64,000 bases of DNA, taken from a virus. Numbering within the stretch: the first letter of the stretch is position 1; each line of letters begins with the position of its first letter. The notes below the pieces were generated by a model that did not search any database, was not told the DNA's origin, and saw only the letters and a program-made list of their open reading frames with translations. Made by a program: the position numbers and the translations under genes. Location of the stretch: positions 21,120 through 85,119 of the IMG/VR virus record IMGVR_UViG_3300033142_001588; one strand, given 5' to 3'. Below are positions 11,301-20,490 of this stretch, one piece after another.

Positions 11301-14300
11301 CACGAAAGTCTTCTTGCAACCCTTGGAATCTTCTAACTCTATTAGCTATATTAGCCCCAAACTGATCGGCTTTTCGTTGTGCAGAAATTGATTTTAGTAA
11401 AGCCTTATTAAGATTTGCGTAATTTTTATTTAACTCGTTGGTAATTTTATTAATGGCATCAATATTAGCACGGAATGTTTCGAGGCCTACGGCACTTAAC
11501 TGATTAGTAATCTTATCAATAATTTCAGTAGGATCAGCGCCTTCAAGTAATTCCTGTAAATTTCTCTGCCCCTCTTTTTCGCCTTTGCCCGTCGCTAACT
11601 CACTTATAGCGGTAATAAATGCGTTTTGGGCTTGTTGACCAAGACCCTGAAATTCAGTTTTTTCAAATAATTTTTTTACAACCTGTTCAGCACTTGCGCC
11701 CTCAATACCAGAACCACCAGCTGCTGCTGCAAGAATTTGTGGACCTTTATCAGCCAGGAATTTTGCGTCTTGTATAGTAGATCTTAAATCTTTGATAATT
11801 GCTGCTTCTTGGCCTTGTTGATCCGTACCTATAAATCCACTAATACGGTCCAACTGTTGATTAAGAAGACTCTCGTCTGCAAGCGCTAAATTTTTAGGCA
11901 ATTGAGTACTAATTGTAGCCGCACCACCTTGAGGTCCAGCCTGAATACTTGCTAATGTAGACCTAGCATCTTCACCAGCACTAGCAGCAAGACTAGCGGC
12001 CTCTCCCAAAGCAGCAAGTCTAAAATTCAATAAATTTATTTCCACGCCCGCTTTCCTAGCAGCTTCAGCAGCAGCAATCTCAGCATCTATTAATTTATTC
12101 CTAACATCAATTGTTTTCCGTTGCTCGTTTAATATGGCCAGCCCTTCCGACTTAAGAGCCGCATCTCTTATTGTGGCATTAGTAAAATCGTCGCCAAGTT
12201 CCTGTCTTACTTTTTCAGCGCGAGTAGCGCCAAGCTGTCTTGCTACATTCTCAAGTCCGCCTAAATCTCTAATAAGATCGTCAACATTACGTCTTTCATC
12301 TGGTGTCCCAATAGCTCTATTTAAAAAGTTGAGGCTTTGATTAGCACTTTCTCTAAAACTATCAGAAATATCTTTAGCAAACTGGTCCAAAACCTGAGAC
12401 CTTGCTTCAGCTCTAGCCTCATCAGCACCTAAATTTGGACCTAAAAAATCACGAGTAATCGCTAAGAAAAAGCCTTCTTGATTTCTAATTGCTTTTTCTA
12501 AATTTCTTTCAGTGGTATCTTGACCAACACCAAACGCACCACCTGCGCTAATAAGACTTTCTCCCGTCAAAATTTTATTAAGAAAACCCAAGCCAGTAAA
12601 TGCAGTGCTTATCTTAGTTACATCAGAAGTAAGAGTAGCGAGACTGGTTCCAGTATCAAATTGAGCTTGACTTGCTAAATCAGCAGCTTTAGTAGCTTCA
12701 ATATTTGCTTTGGCTAGGTCTTCTCCAGTTGTTATACCAGTATCGAGCCCTTTTAAAGCATCCGCAACTCCTTGCACAGTTTCTGCAAGCTCAACTCTTG
12801 CTAGATCTGATGTTTTTTGATCGAAGGCGTCTGTTGCACTCGCAAAAGCCCCTGTTAAACCACCTAGAACACCGCCAACAACCGTTCCCACGCCAGGAGC
12901 TATTGCACTTCCAATAGCCGCACCAGTTGTCGCACCACCAAGAGCACCAGAGATACCAGCACCAGTAGCAGCCCGTCCTGCGGTTTCATCCCCAATAGCG
13001 CCCTGAATCAAAGGAGCAGCAAAAGAAGTAGCTATTAATGCGCCTGGACTTCCTAATTTACTTCCTATTGATAATGCTTTTGGTCCAAGTTTAGACGCAG
13101 CGCCAGCGATAGATCTTCCAGCAGTTACTCCAGCACGACCTGCAAGCCCCCTAACACCACGAGTTCTTCCAAAACCAAACTGATTGGGTCTTGGTCGACG
13201 TGCCGCTCTATTGTTTGAACCTCTTATCTGAGCTGTTTCACCAGCTATTTCTGCTTCAATTATATTGCCCGCTTTTTTAGATCCTACCGTCATACCGTCT
13301 ACAATTGAACTACTGAGGTTATCACCTGCTCTGTCTATTGAAGTCGGATCTATTACAACTTCAATGGTTTCGCCAACGTTGGGAGAGGTTAATTGTGAAA
13401 CAGTTGCTCTACCGCCTCCCTGGAATTTTTTAACCATTCCGCCAGAAGCAAATCTCATCAATCCGCCATTTGCCGCTCTTCTAGAAGATCCAGAACCAGA
13501 AGACTTTTTAGTATTATTAAAATTACCGACAACATCCTCAGCAAAAGCTTTACGAATTACAAAACTGCCTTCTGGAATATCTGTTCTAAATGAATCCGAA
13601 TTGCCTCTACCAGGAACCCGACTAACATCAGATAAATCAAAAGAACCTAAAGCACTAGGATCACCAGTCTCATTAAATTTACGCAATGCGTTCTCGCCAG
13701 CTTGACGTGTTGACTTTGGACCAAAAATCAATTCTCCAGGCATGGTTAACGCAGGAACAAGGCCTTCTTCATCAAAGGCAAGATCTACAATTTCACCGCC
13801 GCCTGCCCTAGCAACAAAGTTAGCATTCCTAAGATTACCAGCAACTGCTTTGGATACACCAAAACTCTCTTGAACATCTTTAGAAGAAAGACTTTTTTTA
13901 CCACGTTGGTCTTTTTGCAATGACTGTAAAATAGGTTGAAATTCTTTATCAAGATCATCATCAATCTTGTTCAACTCAGGACGAAGATTGTCTACTGTTT
14001 GATTTCTTACTTTTTTGATTAATGATCTGAGCGAATCTCTAGTGAATGAATTTTTTGCATCTGTTGCTTCATTGGCTAATTTTGAATCAAATTTAGCACC
14101 GAGACCTGGGCCTAAACCTGACGGAAAATCAAAAGTAGTATTAGAAAATTCTTTTTCTGAAAAAGGATTGCCTGCTTTTAAAAGCAATCCTTCAAAAATA
14201 TTACCACTGATCTGGTCAACATTAATTTTCTTTAAAAATCCAGCATCTATATTAGGAGCAGTATTTAGATTAAGTTCTGGTTTAAGTAATTGTGCAGCAC

Positions 14301-16911
14301 CTTCAACAGTGTCTATAACACCAGATAAAATCCTGTCTTCTATTCTTACACTGTCATCTGCATCTAATCCTCTAATTAATAAATTAAAGTCCGTGCCTTG
14401 TTTTAACCTGTTTTCAATTCCTTTTTTCTGTTTGTCATATTGTTGCAAAGCTTGTCTAACTTGCGCATTGCCAACGCTTTTAGCATTTATTGTTTTTGGA
14501 AAAGCCGCTCTTGCAGCGGAAGGTCCAGCAATACCTGCAAATTCAGAACCTTCAACGCGACCAATTGTATTTTCACTGATATCCCCAGGTCTCAAGAAAA
14601 TTGCACCAAAAGTACCCTCATCATCCAATAAAGCATCAGTCTTTTTAATAAAGCCAGCCTGTTTACCAGAGCTTCTAGAAAGTCTTACTGTATCAGAACT
14701 TGCAAATACATTTCCAATACCAGCTCTTTCTCTTCCTTCTTGTCTAATTTTTTGAATGCTTCCTCTATTAAATCGTTGAACATTGCCACCGCCACCAAAA
14801 CGACTTACCTTACCACCGCTGGCAAATCGCTTTCTTCTTCCAGTGCTACCCCCACCTCCAAATCTTTTTCTAGGAGCCGATCCTCCACCACCAAAAGAAG
14901 ATACTCCAACATTGACGCCAACTTGTCCGCCAGTCTGAAATTTAATCGAACCGCCGCTTGCATTTCGACGGCGTGTAGAAGGACGCGATGCAGCTGATGC
15001 TCTAGCAGCCGTTTGGCCAGAACTAAAGCGACTTCCAGCTATTACCTGAGAAAGCCTATTTATTGCTGAAGTATTAGCAGTTGTTGCCGAAATACTAGAC
15101 TGCATTATATTTATAGACGCTCTTAAGGCCGTAGTATTTGAATTTAAATTACCAGAATTTAAACCTAAAGCATTTGTGTTAGCCCTTAAAACAGCTTCTG
15201 TGGATTTACCTAAACCTATAAGAGTTTGCTGCACGGCAGCAGTAGATTTTTCCGTAGCAGTTTGAGCCTGCTGTGCCGCTGTATTTCGAGTAACAGCAGC
15301 AGTATTACTATTTGTAGAAGCAATGTCGGATTGATCAGCACCAAGACTACCAATTCTTGATCCTAAACCAGAAGCGCCTCCCGCACCAGCAACACCAGAA
15401 CGAAAACCTCTTGTAAATTGAACAGCACTTTGAGCAGCTTTGAAAGCGGTAAATGCAGCAAGCAAAGGAAGAACGGGCTTGACTGCGCCAGCCAAATCAA
15501 TAAAAGTATTTGCTACTTGCAAAACTCCTTCGGCTATACTGCGAAAAGTATCAGTTTGACTGATATCACGAACTAATGCCAAAAAAGATTCTTGTGTCTT
15601 TTGAAACTGAACTGCAAGTGATTGCTGGGCAGTTATCGCATCTTTGGCCAAAGAGCCCTGGCCTTCTGTTGCAACCTTCAAAGCCTGTTGGGCAGTTTCA
15701 AATTGCTGAATAAGCGGAATAACTTTACCAATTTGTCTAAAACCACCAAGCTCTTCTACGATTTCTGCAAATCGGAGATCTTGTGGATCAAGAGAACTTA
15801 GGCCGTCGCTTAATCTCTTAATAGCTTCAAAAGGACCAACAAATTTACCGTCTAGAGTTTCAAGCTCAATACCCAACTCTTTCAAAGAATCAATTGTACT
15901 TCTTCTTTGGATACGAGTGAAAATTGTACGTAAACCAGTAGCAATCGTTTCAGCAGATTCACGAGTTGTTGCACGAACAGATGTGAATAAAGCGATAAAC
16001 TGACGAAGAGATTCGGTGGCTTCCTGATCATCTCCAGCAGCAGCAGCAAAAACGCCACCAGTACGTCTAATCGCTGCAATGATATCGCCCGACTCAACAG
16101 CAAACTTACCAGCAACAGCATTGATTGAACTTAGAACGCCCTCAAGTTCAGAAGTCTCAATATTAAACTGACGTAATGCAGCAATAGATCCTTCAGTAGT
16201 TTGGGTGATATTATCAAATGTAGGAGCAAGATCTGTTTTGGCTAATGCTTCTAAAGCCTTTTGAGTTTCAGCAGCCGTGAAACCAGCCTGTGATAATGTA
16301 CGTGCAGCTAAAACCAATGAACTAGAAGAAGCACCGAACGTAGTTGACAATCTTGTTATTTCGTCTGTCAGTCCTTTTAATAAAAACTGAGATGTTCCAG
16401 TGACCTGCTGAACTTTGATTAATTCTCTTTCAAACGCAATAGCTTCTTTAGTGGCGTCACGAACAGCATTAACAAAACCAAAAACGACGCTTGTGGCCAC
16501 TGTAAATCCAGCAAATCGCCTAATAGCTAAACCAGAGACTCTACCAAAATCTTCCATCTCAGAAGCTGCTTCGGCAGCACCTCTAGCAGTAGAGGCAATA
16601 ACGGCATTGGCCTGTGATTGAGACCTTACTGATTTTTGAGTAGAATTCGCAACATTAGAAAATGATTGAGAAAGACCTGAAAGATTATTTCTAGCCGCTG
16701 CGGAGGAAGCCTGAATATTTTTTAATCTTCTCTCCGTCTCTGCAAGTGCTTTGTTAGCTTCTTGTATTCTTTTAGTCACACTAGCATCAAAGTTGATTTT
16801 CACATCACCCTTGACGTTATTTAATTGACTGCGAAGCTTGTCTACTACTGGCTTAACGCCAAACGGACCTTGGATATTTAATCGGGCCGTTAGATTAAAT
16901 GCTGTTGCCAT
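8311..16911 (-). CDS. Tail tape measure protein (2866 aa)
   Basis: Tape measure proteins set tail length and pass DNA into the cell. Residues ~120-500 hold a TP901-type core (for example 'ERELIKVQQVTGTS' and 'LAARTLSQAGFTAAET'). Glycine-rich linkers (~640-720) are followed by a small-residue hydrophobic segment at ~1270-1385 that could cross a membrane. Long helical stretches run from ~1400 to 2150. PGEFVV-type motifs near residues 2174 and 2692, each followed by a conserved 'N..(F/L)LE..N' helix, are a known tape measure signature; weaker versions occur at ~1060 and ~1110. A short direct repeat 'DLTKPRPSA' occurs twice near residue 2250. At ~0.15 nm per residue the tail would be roughly 400 nm long (inference). 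The ribosome site is weak, and a terminator-like inverted repeat lies just upstream. Confidence 0.93.
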   Translation of the reverse strand: MATAFNLTARLNIQGPFGVKPVVDKLRSQLNNVKGDVKINFDASVTKRIQEANKALAETERRLKNIQASSAAARNNLSGLSQSFSNVANSTQKSVRSQSQANAVIASTARGAAEAASEMEDFGRVSGLAIRRFAGFTVATSVVFGFVNAVRDATKEAIAFERELIKVQQVTGTSQFLLKGLTDEITRLSTTFGASSSSLVLAARTLSQAGFTAAETQKALEALAKTDLAPTFDNITQTTEGSIAALRQFNIETSELEGVLSSINAVAGKFAVESGDIIAAIRRTGGVFAAAAGDDQEATESLRQFIALFTSVRATTRESAETIATGLRTIFTRIQRRSTIDSLKELGIELETLDGKFVGPFEAIKRLSDGLSSLDPQDLRFAEIVEELGGFRQIGKVIPLIQQFETAQQALKVATEGQGSLAKDAITAQQSLAVQFQKTQESFLALVRDISQTDTFRSIAEGVLQVANTFIDLAGAVKPVLPLLAAFTAFKAAQSAVQFTRGFRSGVAGAGGASGLGSRIGSLGADQSDIASTNSNTAAVTRNTAAQQAQTATEKSTAAVQQTLIGLGKSTEAVLRANTNALGLNSGNLNSNTTALRASINIMQSSISATTANTSAINRLSQVIAGSRFSSGQTAARASAASRPSTRRRNASGGSIKFQTGGQVGVNVGVSSFGGGGSAPRKRFGGGGSTGRRKRFASGGKVSRFGGGGNVQRFNRGSIQKIRQEGRERAGIGNVFASSDTVRLSRSSGKQAGFIKKTDALLDDEGTFGAIFLRPGDISENTIGRVEGSEFAGIAGPSAARAAFPKTINAKSVGNAQVRQALQQYDKQKKGIENRLKQGTDFNLLIRGLDADDSVRIEDRILSGVIDTVEGAAQLLKPELNLNTAPNIDAGFLKKINVDQISGNIFEGLLLKAGNPFSEKEFSNTTFDFPSGLGPGLGAKFDSKLANEATDAKNSFTRDSLRSLIKKVRNQTVDNLRPELNKIDDDLDKEFQPILQSLQKDQRGKKSLSSKDVQESFGVSKAVAGNLRNANFVARAGGGEIVDLAFDEEGLVPALTMPGELIFGPKSTRQAGENALRKFNETGDPSALGSFDLSDVSRVPGRGNSDSFRTDIPEGSFVIRKAFAEDVVGNFNNTKKSSGSGSSRRAANGGLMRFASGGMVKKFQGGGRATVSQLTSPNVGETIEVVIDPTSIDRAGDNLSSSIVDGMTVGSKKAGNIIEAEIAGETAQIRGSNNRAARRPRPNQFGFGRTRGVRGLAGRAGVTAGRSIAGAASKLGPKALSIGSKLGSPGALIATSFAAPLIQGAIGDETAGRAATGAGISGALGGATTGAAIGSAIAPGVGTVVGGVLGGLTGAFASATDAFDQKTSDLARVELAETVQGVADALKGLDTGITTGEDLAKANIEATKAADLASQAQFDTGTSLATLTSDVTKISTAFTGLGFLNKILTGESLISAGGAFGVGQDTTERNLEKAIRNQEGFFLAITRDFLGPNLGADEARAEARSQVLDQFAKDISDSFRESANQSLNFLNRAIGTPDERRNVDDLIRDLGGLENVARQLGATRAEKVRQELGDDFTNATIRDAALKSEGLAILNEQRKTIDVRNKLIDAEIAAAEAARKAGVEINLLNFRLAALGEAASLAASAGEDARSTLASIQAGPQGGAATISTQLPKNLALADESLLNQQLDRISGFIGTDQQGQEAAIIKDLRSTIQDAKFLADKGPQILAAAAGGSGIEGASAEQVVKKLFEKTEFQGLGQQAQNAFITAISELATGKGEKEGQRNLQELLEGADPTEIIDKITNQLSAVGLETFRANIDAINKITNELNKNYANLNKALLKSISAQRKADQFGANIANRVRRFQGLQEDFRAPQRQFESSIVASVGTLDPRQIASTLIAERANVRDLEAQQRAATTPEESKRLAEEIRKSNLEQIKLQQALDDLSNNTLELAAIEKELAQLQKRREAGRDFSSRLRIAASDPQELQRLAEDVLSAQKIIGGGKVSAQEFAGGSSLLRQLGEIQGGDAPKQVGDAIAKSNTDFLRAIGLDAGFAKFLTDAEGKGQERDLTNQFGDALRNQKAALDAQAQAFQDIANNVQTNSERVFNEQKTAFGKIPDIIADKFKDVTVKIPTDKAIPVVIIDAKSPLGEVGPVPPALRSGGFIPGAIQGSNKDSKLINAQPGEFVVRREAVRGNRDFLENLNNGNFRFGGEIPGFRNGGGLSAQAILNRRRRLRGRRRQESQEAPFFDLTKPRPSAEETIAKLPVDLTKPRPSAGELQAAVRSDIFVTDGTDRFRPKVTSGSSDFLRATAQRNLELKRQERAARAKQAVGSEDIDTDALFKESENIQAFQRNKARFSKIGSFFGRIAGGVRGESERITRRDAEAAEAERLKEEKREQSRRDFLIRSGIDPKSKLFRFGPDKEPTDKVKSFRDRLLDSVEAERQERAARSKQIEEITGRSVEKRVQERRREREKAALEFGKKNIPGFDPFFDREAEKRENELRFGPGPRKKSLILPGPAIDKRRRLSADDRRRAQFEIGVRRAKESRNRRTLLDVPSLLSKTDPSKDVRNFLDLAGTGKAGDIIPPGSQRGQTAAFLKGAFGFDGATAVDGLGADAPGFLKVIREAGPAPVQFSPNFDQRLKFKAKGLGRSLRNTINSRPEEILDRLGLGILNRPRFRSGGMLGADNTLIAVQPGEFVVNKSATQQNRGLLESINGNFARKPSTIGGIQRFQNGGLVLGAGAGNTTSGGSVTNIEVNGGKPLLGVEAIRSLDMFSTSSQELTSALNSLNNLAQFSTSLNQAAESLKNIVIPERIQIESAPIQVNVVINGAEALANMEEGIKEMVAGKIQTAINQSVNPITGETNTSFV

Positions 16912-16924
16912 AATTTTACTTTAT

Positions 16925-17000
16925 TAAAAAAAGTGGTCATATAAGAACAGTGATTAATGAGCAAAACTCACTACGCACTATCCTATATGCCACTTTTCTT
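16925..17000 (-). terminator. Inverted-repeat terminator-like element upstream of tape measure
   Basis: The arms AAAAGTGGTCATATA (16929-16943) and its imperfect complement at 16984-16997 enclose a second small stem AGTGA/TCACT. On the minus strand the structure ends in a T-run, so it could end or attenuate transcription between the 293-aa gene and the tape measure. The AAAAGTGG core also occurs in other intergenic regions of the window, so it may be a regulatory site rather than a plain terminator. Confidence 0.5.
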
Positions 17001-17015
17001 TCCGCTTGGGTTTAA

Positions 17016-17897
17016 CTATTTAGATTCAACAGTTTCTTCGTTTTTTGAATCAGCTTCTTCAGAAGAGCTTTCTTCTTCTTTATCTTCTTCTTCAGAAACA
17101 ATAGGATTATTATCATCGTCTAAAAATGGGCTTCTGTCAAATGAATAATTACCATCATCATCAAGTTTTAAGCCATCTTTATCAACTCTATTACCATCTT
17201 CATCAATATAGTGGCCCTTTTCATTAATCAAACGGCCAGTTTCATCAACGAGTTTCCCTTCTTCGTTAACGAGTCTATTTTCACTATCTGCGAAACCAAA
17301 TTCTCTCAAAAACTTGTTTTCTTCATAAGAATCATCAAAATTTTCAGACAAATTATACAATAAAGAAGCTAATTTTGAAGCTCCTTGAACAGCATAATCT
17401 TCAGCCTGATTGTTTAAATAATCGTCCATATTATTAAAAACAGGTTTCTGATTATCATTATACACCAAACAGGAACTTACCCAATAATTAAACCTAGCAT
17501 TATCGGCTTGACCTTCAGCAGTATGAACATCTAACTCTGTTCTTTGTGCAATCATGTCTCTAAGATCTAATCTCAAACCGCGCAATTTTATAGCAAGCTT
17601 TTTTGCTTCAGATAACTTAATTCCACCTTTTGCAATACTTTTTTCTATAGAGATAATCTCTTCGCTGATTTTCCCTAGCTCCTCTTGCTTCTTATCGTCC
17701 CACATATTTTGATCACGCATAAAGTCATCTAATTTAGCACGAAGTAAAGCGCCTGAAGAAATAGCGTCATTAAAAGCCCTATTATAAATCTTCTGGCCCT
17801 CCCTTTGCTGTACCATATTTGGTTTGCGAACCAAAATTTGCTTCATAGTTCCTTGAACTTCAGCTTCAAAAATAATTTTGTCAACTGTCTTACTCAT
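17016..17897 (-). CDS. Acidic tail-assembly-region protein with DxDG-like repeats (293 aa)
   Basis: I do not recognise a named family. The gene sits directly before the tape measure, where tail assembly chaperones are normally encoded, and overlaps the preceding 125-aa gene by eight bases (ATGAGTAA), so the two are probably co-translated, like a chaperone pair. The first ~200 residues are helical. Residues ~205-275 contain six or seven short repeats of about ten residues with forms such as NEEGKLVDE, DEDGNRVD and DDDGN, which resemble calcium-loop sequences. The last ~25 residues are almost all Glu, Asp and Ser. The acidic tail could be a chaperone feature. Function is inferred from place only. 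Confidence 0.55.
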   Translation of the reverse strand: MSKTVDKIIFEAEVQGTMKQILVRKPNMVQQREGQKIYNRAFNDAISSGALLRAKLDDFMRDQNMWDDKKQEELGKISEEIISIEKSIAKGGIKLSEAKKLAIKLRGLRLDLRDMIAQRTELDVHTAEGQADNARFNYWVSSCLVYNDNQKPVFNNMDDYLNNQAEDYAVQGASKLASLLYNLSENFDDSYEENKFLREFGFADSENRLVNEEGKLVDETGRLINEKGHYIDEDGNRVDKDGLKLDDDGNYSFDRSPFLDDDNNPIVSEEEDKEEESSSEEADSKNEETVESK

Positions 17898-18267
17898 TTT
17901 CGGTTAACTCCTGATTGTCCTGTTTTATTAAAAAATTATATTGGCTTTTATTGTATTTAATGGTATTATTATCTATTTCAGATAAAGCTGCCCTCATCTG
18001 ATTATTACCATTATTTAGTATTTCTGTTCTTGCTAATTGCCACTTTTCTTTGAATTTTCTCTGGGTTTCTGAAAGATCACTGTCTGGCAAACCGTGTCCC
18101 CACAAATCCCCAAATATTTTTTCAAATTTAGACAACGCACCAATCATAGTAGTTCTAAATTTAGTTTCCATGTGTCTTTTTAAGGTATTTTTTGAATGAG
18201 CCTCATACCTTTTTTCATTAGCTTTTTTATGCGCTCCTAAATATTTTTTATCCTCATTATTAGACAT
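17890..18267 (-). CDS. Small tail-assembly-region protein (125 aa)
   Basis: A hydrophilic, lysine-rich and mostly helical protein of unknown family. It is followed without a gap by the 293-aa gene, whose ATG overlaps its stop. The pair lies between tail tube and tape measure genes, the usual place of the two tail chaperone reading frames (lambda G and GT). A U UUU UUA heptamer occurs near its 3' end in the correct phase for slipping, but a minus-one shift would reach a stop after twelve codons and not enter the next gene, so a G/GT-type fusion is not supported. Confidence 0.55.
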   Translation of the reverse strand: MSNNEDKKYLGAHKKANEKRYEAHSKNTLKRHMETKFRTTMIGALSKFEKIFGDLWGHGLPDSDLSETQRKFKEKWQLARTEILNNGNNQMRAALSEIDNNTIKYNKSQYNFLIKQDNQELTENE

Positions 18268-18291
18268 TGTAATTCCTTTTCCTGTTATGTT

Positions 18292-19326
18292 TTAATTTTT
18301 AATTTTTAATTGTTTAGCGGCACTAATTTGCATTTTTCTATCTTCAAAATTTGCGTCAATAGCTTTGCCTTTTGTTTCAAGAACTTTTTCTCTCTGTTTC
18401 TTAATAATTTTTCCTGCTACAGAATTCATATTATCTATTTGCTCGGCCTCTTCTTTAGAATTTGCCATAATATAAATTTCATCTGCCTTAGCAAGCTTTT
18501 TGTTATTTTTTTCAAACTCTTGTTCTTTTTTACGTGATTCATTTTCTCTTCTTATAAAAACCATCCATCCGTCAAATAAATCATCGTCTTGAATAACAGA
18601 ATCATTTGGACAATCAGGATGTTCATAAGCAGAGTCATACATTCTAGAAAATAATATTAAACTTTTTTGTTCCTCAGACAAAACAAAGCTTTTATTTTGA
18701 GGAAAAGGATTACCTTTATTAATGCTCCAATAAGTTTTCCAAGGATCGTTTCTTGCTATATCTCTTATATCTTCAATTGAAATAGAATATTCTATTTTTT
18801 TTGCCATTATTCTTTCCAATAAAGAAAAGTCAACATCGTCTATAGAATCCCAAACCTTTTCTTCATTATGATATAAAGTCTCCATTACAATATATTGCTG
18901 TCTAACCATTTCGGCAAAACCTTCAATCGTCAAGTAATCTAAAGAATGCCTAATATTTATTTGCTCTGTATACTTTTTTTTAACTAAATCCAATGTATTT
19001 CTTGTTTTTTTAAAAGACGCAGGATTCATTAAACTATTAAAAAGATTGCATTTTAAATTTTCAATTTGTTTGCTTATTTCTTCTAAATTTTTATCAATAT
19101 CAAATGAACATAAATCTTGACTAACTAAAATTTTTAGACAATCGGATTGTCTTAAAATATTATCATATCTTAATTTATAAGCTGCTTGTTCATAGATACT
19201 ATAAGATTTTAACCTAATTTCTGGGCTGGGATACAACAAGGAATAAATTTTATCATCTAGTGTTATTTCTGTATTATCAGATATAAGTCTATAGAGAAGC
19301 ATTTCTCTCCTTGTTCTTTTGTCCAT
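18292..19326 (-). CDS. Unknown phage protein in tail region (344 aa)
   Basis: I do not recognise this protein. It is hydrophilic and mainly helical, with a charged coiled-coil-like C-terminal third (residues ~260-344) rich in Lys, Glu and Gln. There is no signal peptide or membrane segment. It belongs to the run of four genes between the tail tube gene and the tape measure, with short gaps on both sides, so a role in tail assembly is likely. Codon use is strongly AT-biased like its neighbours. Confidence 0.5.
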   Translation of the reverse strand: MDKRTRREMLLYRLISDNTEITLDDKIYSLLYPSPEIRLKSYSIYEQAAYKLRYDNILRQSDCLKILVSQDLCSFDIDKNLEEISKQIENLKCNLFNSLMNPASFKKTRNTLDLVKKKYTEQINIRHSLDYLTIEGFAEMVRQQYIVMETLYHNEEKVWDSIDDVDFSLLERIMAKKIEYSISIEDIRDIARNDPWKTYWSINKGNPFPQNKSFVLSEEQKSLILFSRMYDSAYEHPDCPNDSVIQDDDLFDGWMVFIRRENESRKKEQEFEKNNKKLAKADEIYIMANSKEEAEQIDNMNSVAGKIIKKQREKVLETKGKAIDANFEDRKMQISAAKQLKIKN

Positions 19327-19391
19327 TTTTAATTATCGCCCTCGCTCTTTTTAGAAACTAAATCTAACTGATTTCTACGTGCCTTACTGGG

Positions 19392-20279
19392 TCACGTTCC
19401 ACTCATTAGATCCTCAAGAGAGTCATCTAAAAGACTTTTACCAAAGATTACCTCGGAATCATCTTGTTCAGCAGTAGGAGTTATGTCTACATTAGTTCCT
19501 TCTTCCATTATTTCAAGGTGCGTCCCTAGAAATTGTGGAATGTCTTTAGAAGGTTCTTCTTCAATAATATCTTCTTCCATTTCATCGTCAAACGATGGCT
19601 CTTCTCTAGTTTGAATATTATCAAGCGCCCATTGTTTACTAACTACTTTATACTCTACAGAATTCTCTGTTTCTTGTGTATGTATTAAATACCCTTTTTC
19701 TTTGCAGAATTCATTAAGGGTGTTCATAATAAATTCTACATCAGTACTATTTCCTAACTTTTTTGTTAATTCCACCATATCCGAGTGGGGAACTCCATAC
19801 TCATTAAGATCGTGTTCTAAACAAGGCTCACCACATGTTTCGTTTGATACATCACATGTTTCACATTCAGAAGACTCCGAATCATCAGAATCAATTTTTT
19901 CTTCTAAAACAGGCAGAGTGCCGTCAGAGCTTGCGATATCAAAAGTATTATCTAAATCAAAAGAACCTGGAGAAACAAGATTAGTTAAATCTTTTAATTT
20001 TTCTTGAGATTCTTTAAAATCGTTTTGAAGAACCTCGTTTGAAGCTAGTAATTCATCGTATTCTTCTTTTAGATTATCATACTTTAATGAAAGCTTTTCT
20101 TTGCCATCCACTAGCTCTTGAAAATTTAATCTTATTTCATCAATTTGGTCGTTATGATTTTTTACGGTATTGGTAAGATTTTGTTTTACCGTTTGAAGCT
20201 CTATAAAAAGTTCTCCAACTTTTCGATAGATAAAATCAACGCTCTGTTGCGTAGAGATAACAGGGTTATTTCCAGACAT
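19392..20279 (-). CDS. Coiled-coil acidic protein of the tail region (295 aa)
   Basis: Residues ~10-100 form a long heptad-rich coiled coil (LQTVKQNLTNTVKNH onward). A short segment at ~103-120 (SPGSFDLDNTFDIASSDGT) closely resembles part of the 74-aa protein at 24009-24233. A cysteine cluster follows at ~138-155 (CETCDV, CGEPC). The C-terminal third is strongly acidic. It is the first gene after the tail tube terminator and has a ribosome site AAAGGAAA before the ATG. The combination suggests a scaffold or adaptor for tail assembly, but the family is not known to me. Confidence 0.5.
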   Translation of the reverse strand: MSGNNPVISTQQSVDFIYRKVGELFIELQTVKQNLTNTVKNHNDQIDEIRLNFQELVDGKEKLSLKYDNLKEEYDELLASNEVLQNDFKESQEKLKDLTNLVSPGSFDLDNTFDIASSDGTLPVLEEKIDSDDSESSECETCDVSNETCGEPCLEHDLNEYGVPHSDMVELTKKLGNSTDVEFIMNTLNEFCKEKGYLIHTQETENSVEYKVVSKQWALDNIQTREEPSFDDEMEEDIIEEEPSKDIPQFLGTHLEIMEEGTNVDITPTAEQDDSEVIFGKSLLDDSLEDLMSGT

Positions 20280-20410
20280 AAAATTTCCTTTTTCCTTTTT
20301 CCTAAGTGTTTTAATAAAATAAGGGGTTAATAAAGCACTTGCCAGTCAAGGTATTCGTCTATTCAACCTCGAAAAGAGGCGGCTATCGCGACATTATCAA
20401 CCCAATCCTA

Positions 20411-20425
20411 ATATTATATACAAAA
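20411..20425 (-). promoter_or_regulatory. Possible promoter (-10 TATAAT) upstream of the 295-aa gene
   Basis: On the minus strand a TGTATATAATATT box lies just past the tail tube terminator and about 130 bases before the 295-aa start codon. It would restart transcription of the tail assembly genes. No clear -35 box is visible in the AT-rich upstream sequence. The rest of the 20280-20440 gap holds only short hairpins (for example CCTC/GAGG near 20370). Confidence 0.3.
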
Positions 20426-20440
20426 ATATAATATTTATAT

Positions 20441-20479
20441 AAAAAAAACGGAGCCTAGTTTTTCATAGACCCCGTTTTT
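20441..20479 (-). terminator. Intrinsic terminator after the tail tube gene
   Basis: AAAAACGG (20444-20451) pairs with CCGTTTTT (20472-20479), and inner GG/CC pairs extend the stem. On the minus strand the hairpin is followed by eight T residues. It lies 12 bases after the tail tube stop codon. A- and T-tracts on both sides mean it could work in both directions. Confidence 0.8.
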
Positions 20480-20490
20480 AAGTTTTAGTC

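Noticed and set aside
17457-17466. Another GGTGTATAAT match on the minus strand.
   Set aside because: It is inside the coding sequence of the 293-aa gene (residues VYND) and far from any start, so it is most likely a chance match.
17890-17940. U UUU UUA slippery heptamer in the correct phase near the end of the 125-aa gene (17929-17935), as for a tail chaperone frameshift.
   Set aside because: A minus-one shift reaches TGA after twelve codons and does not enter the 293-aa frame; that frame also has a stop (TAA) two codons upstream of its ATG.
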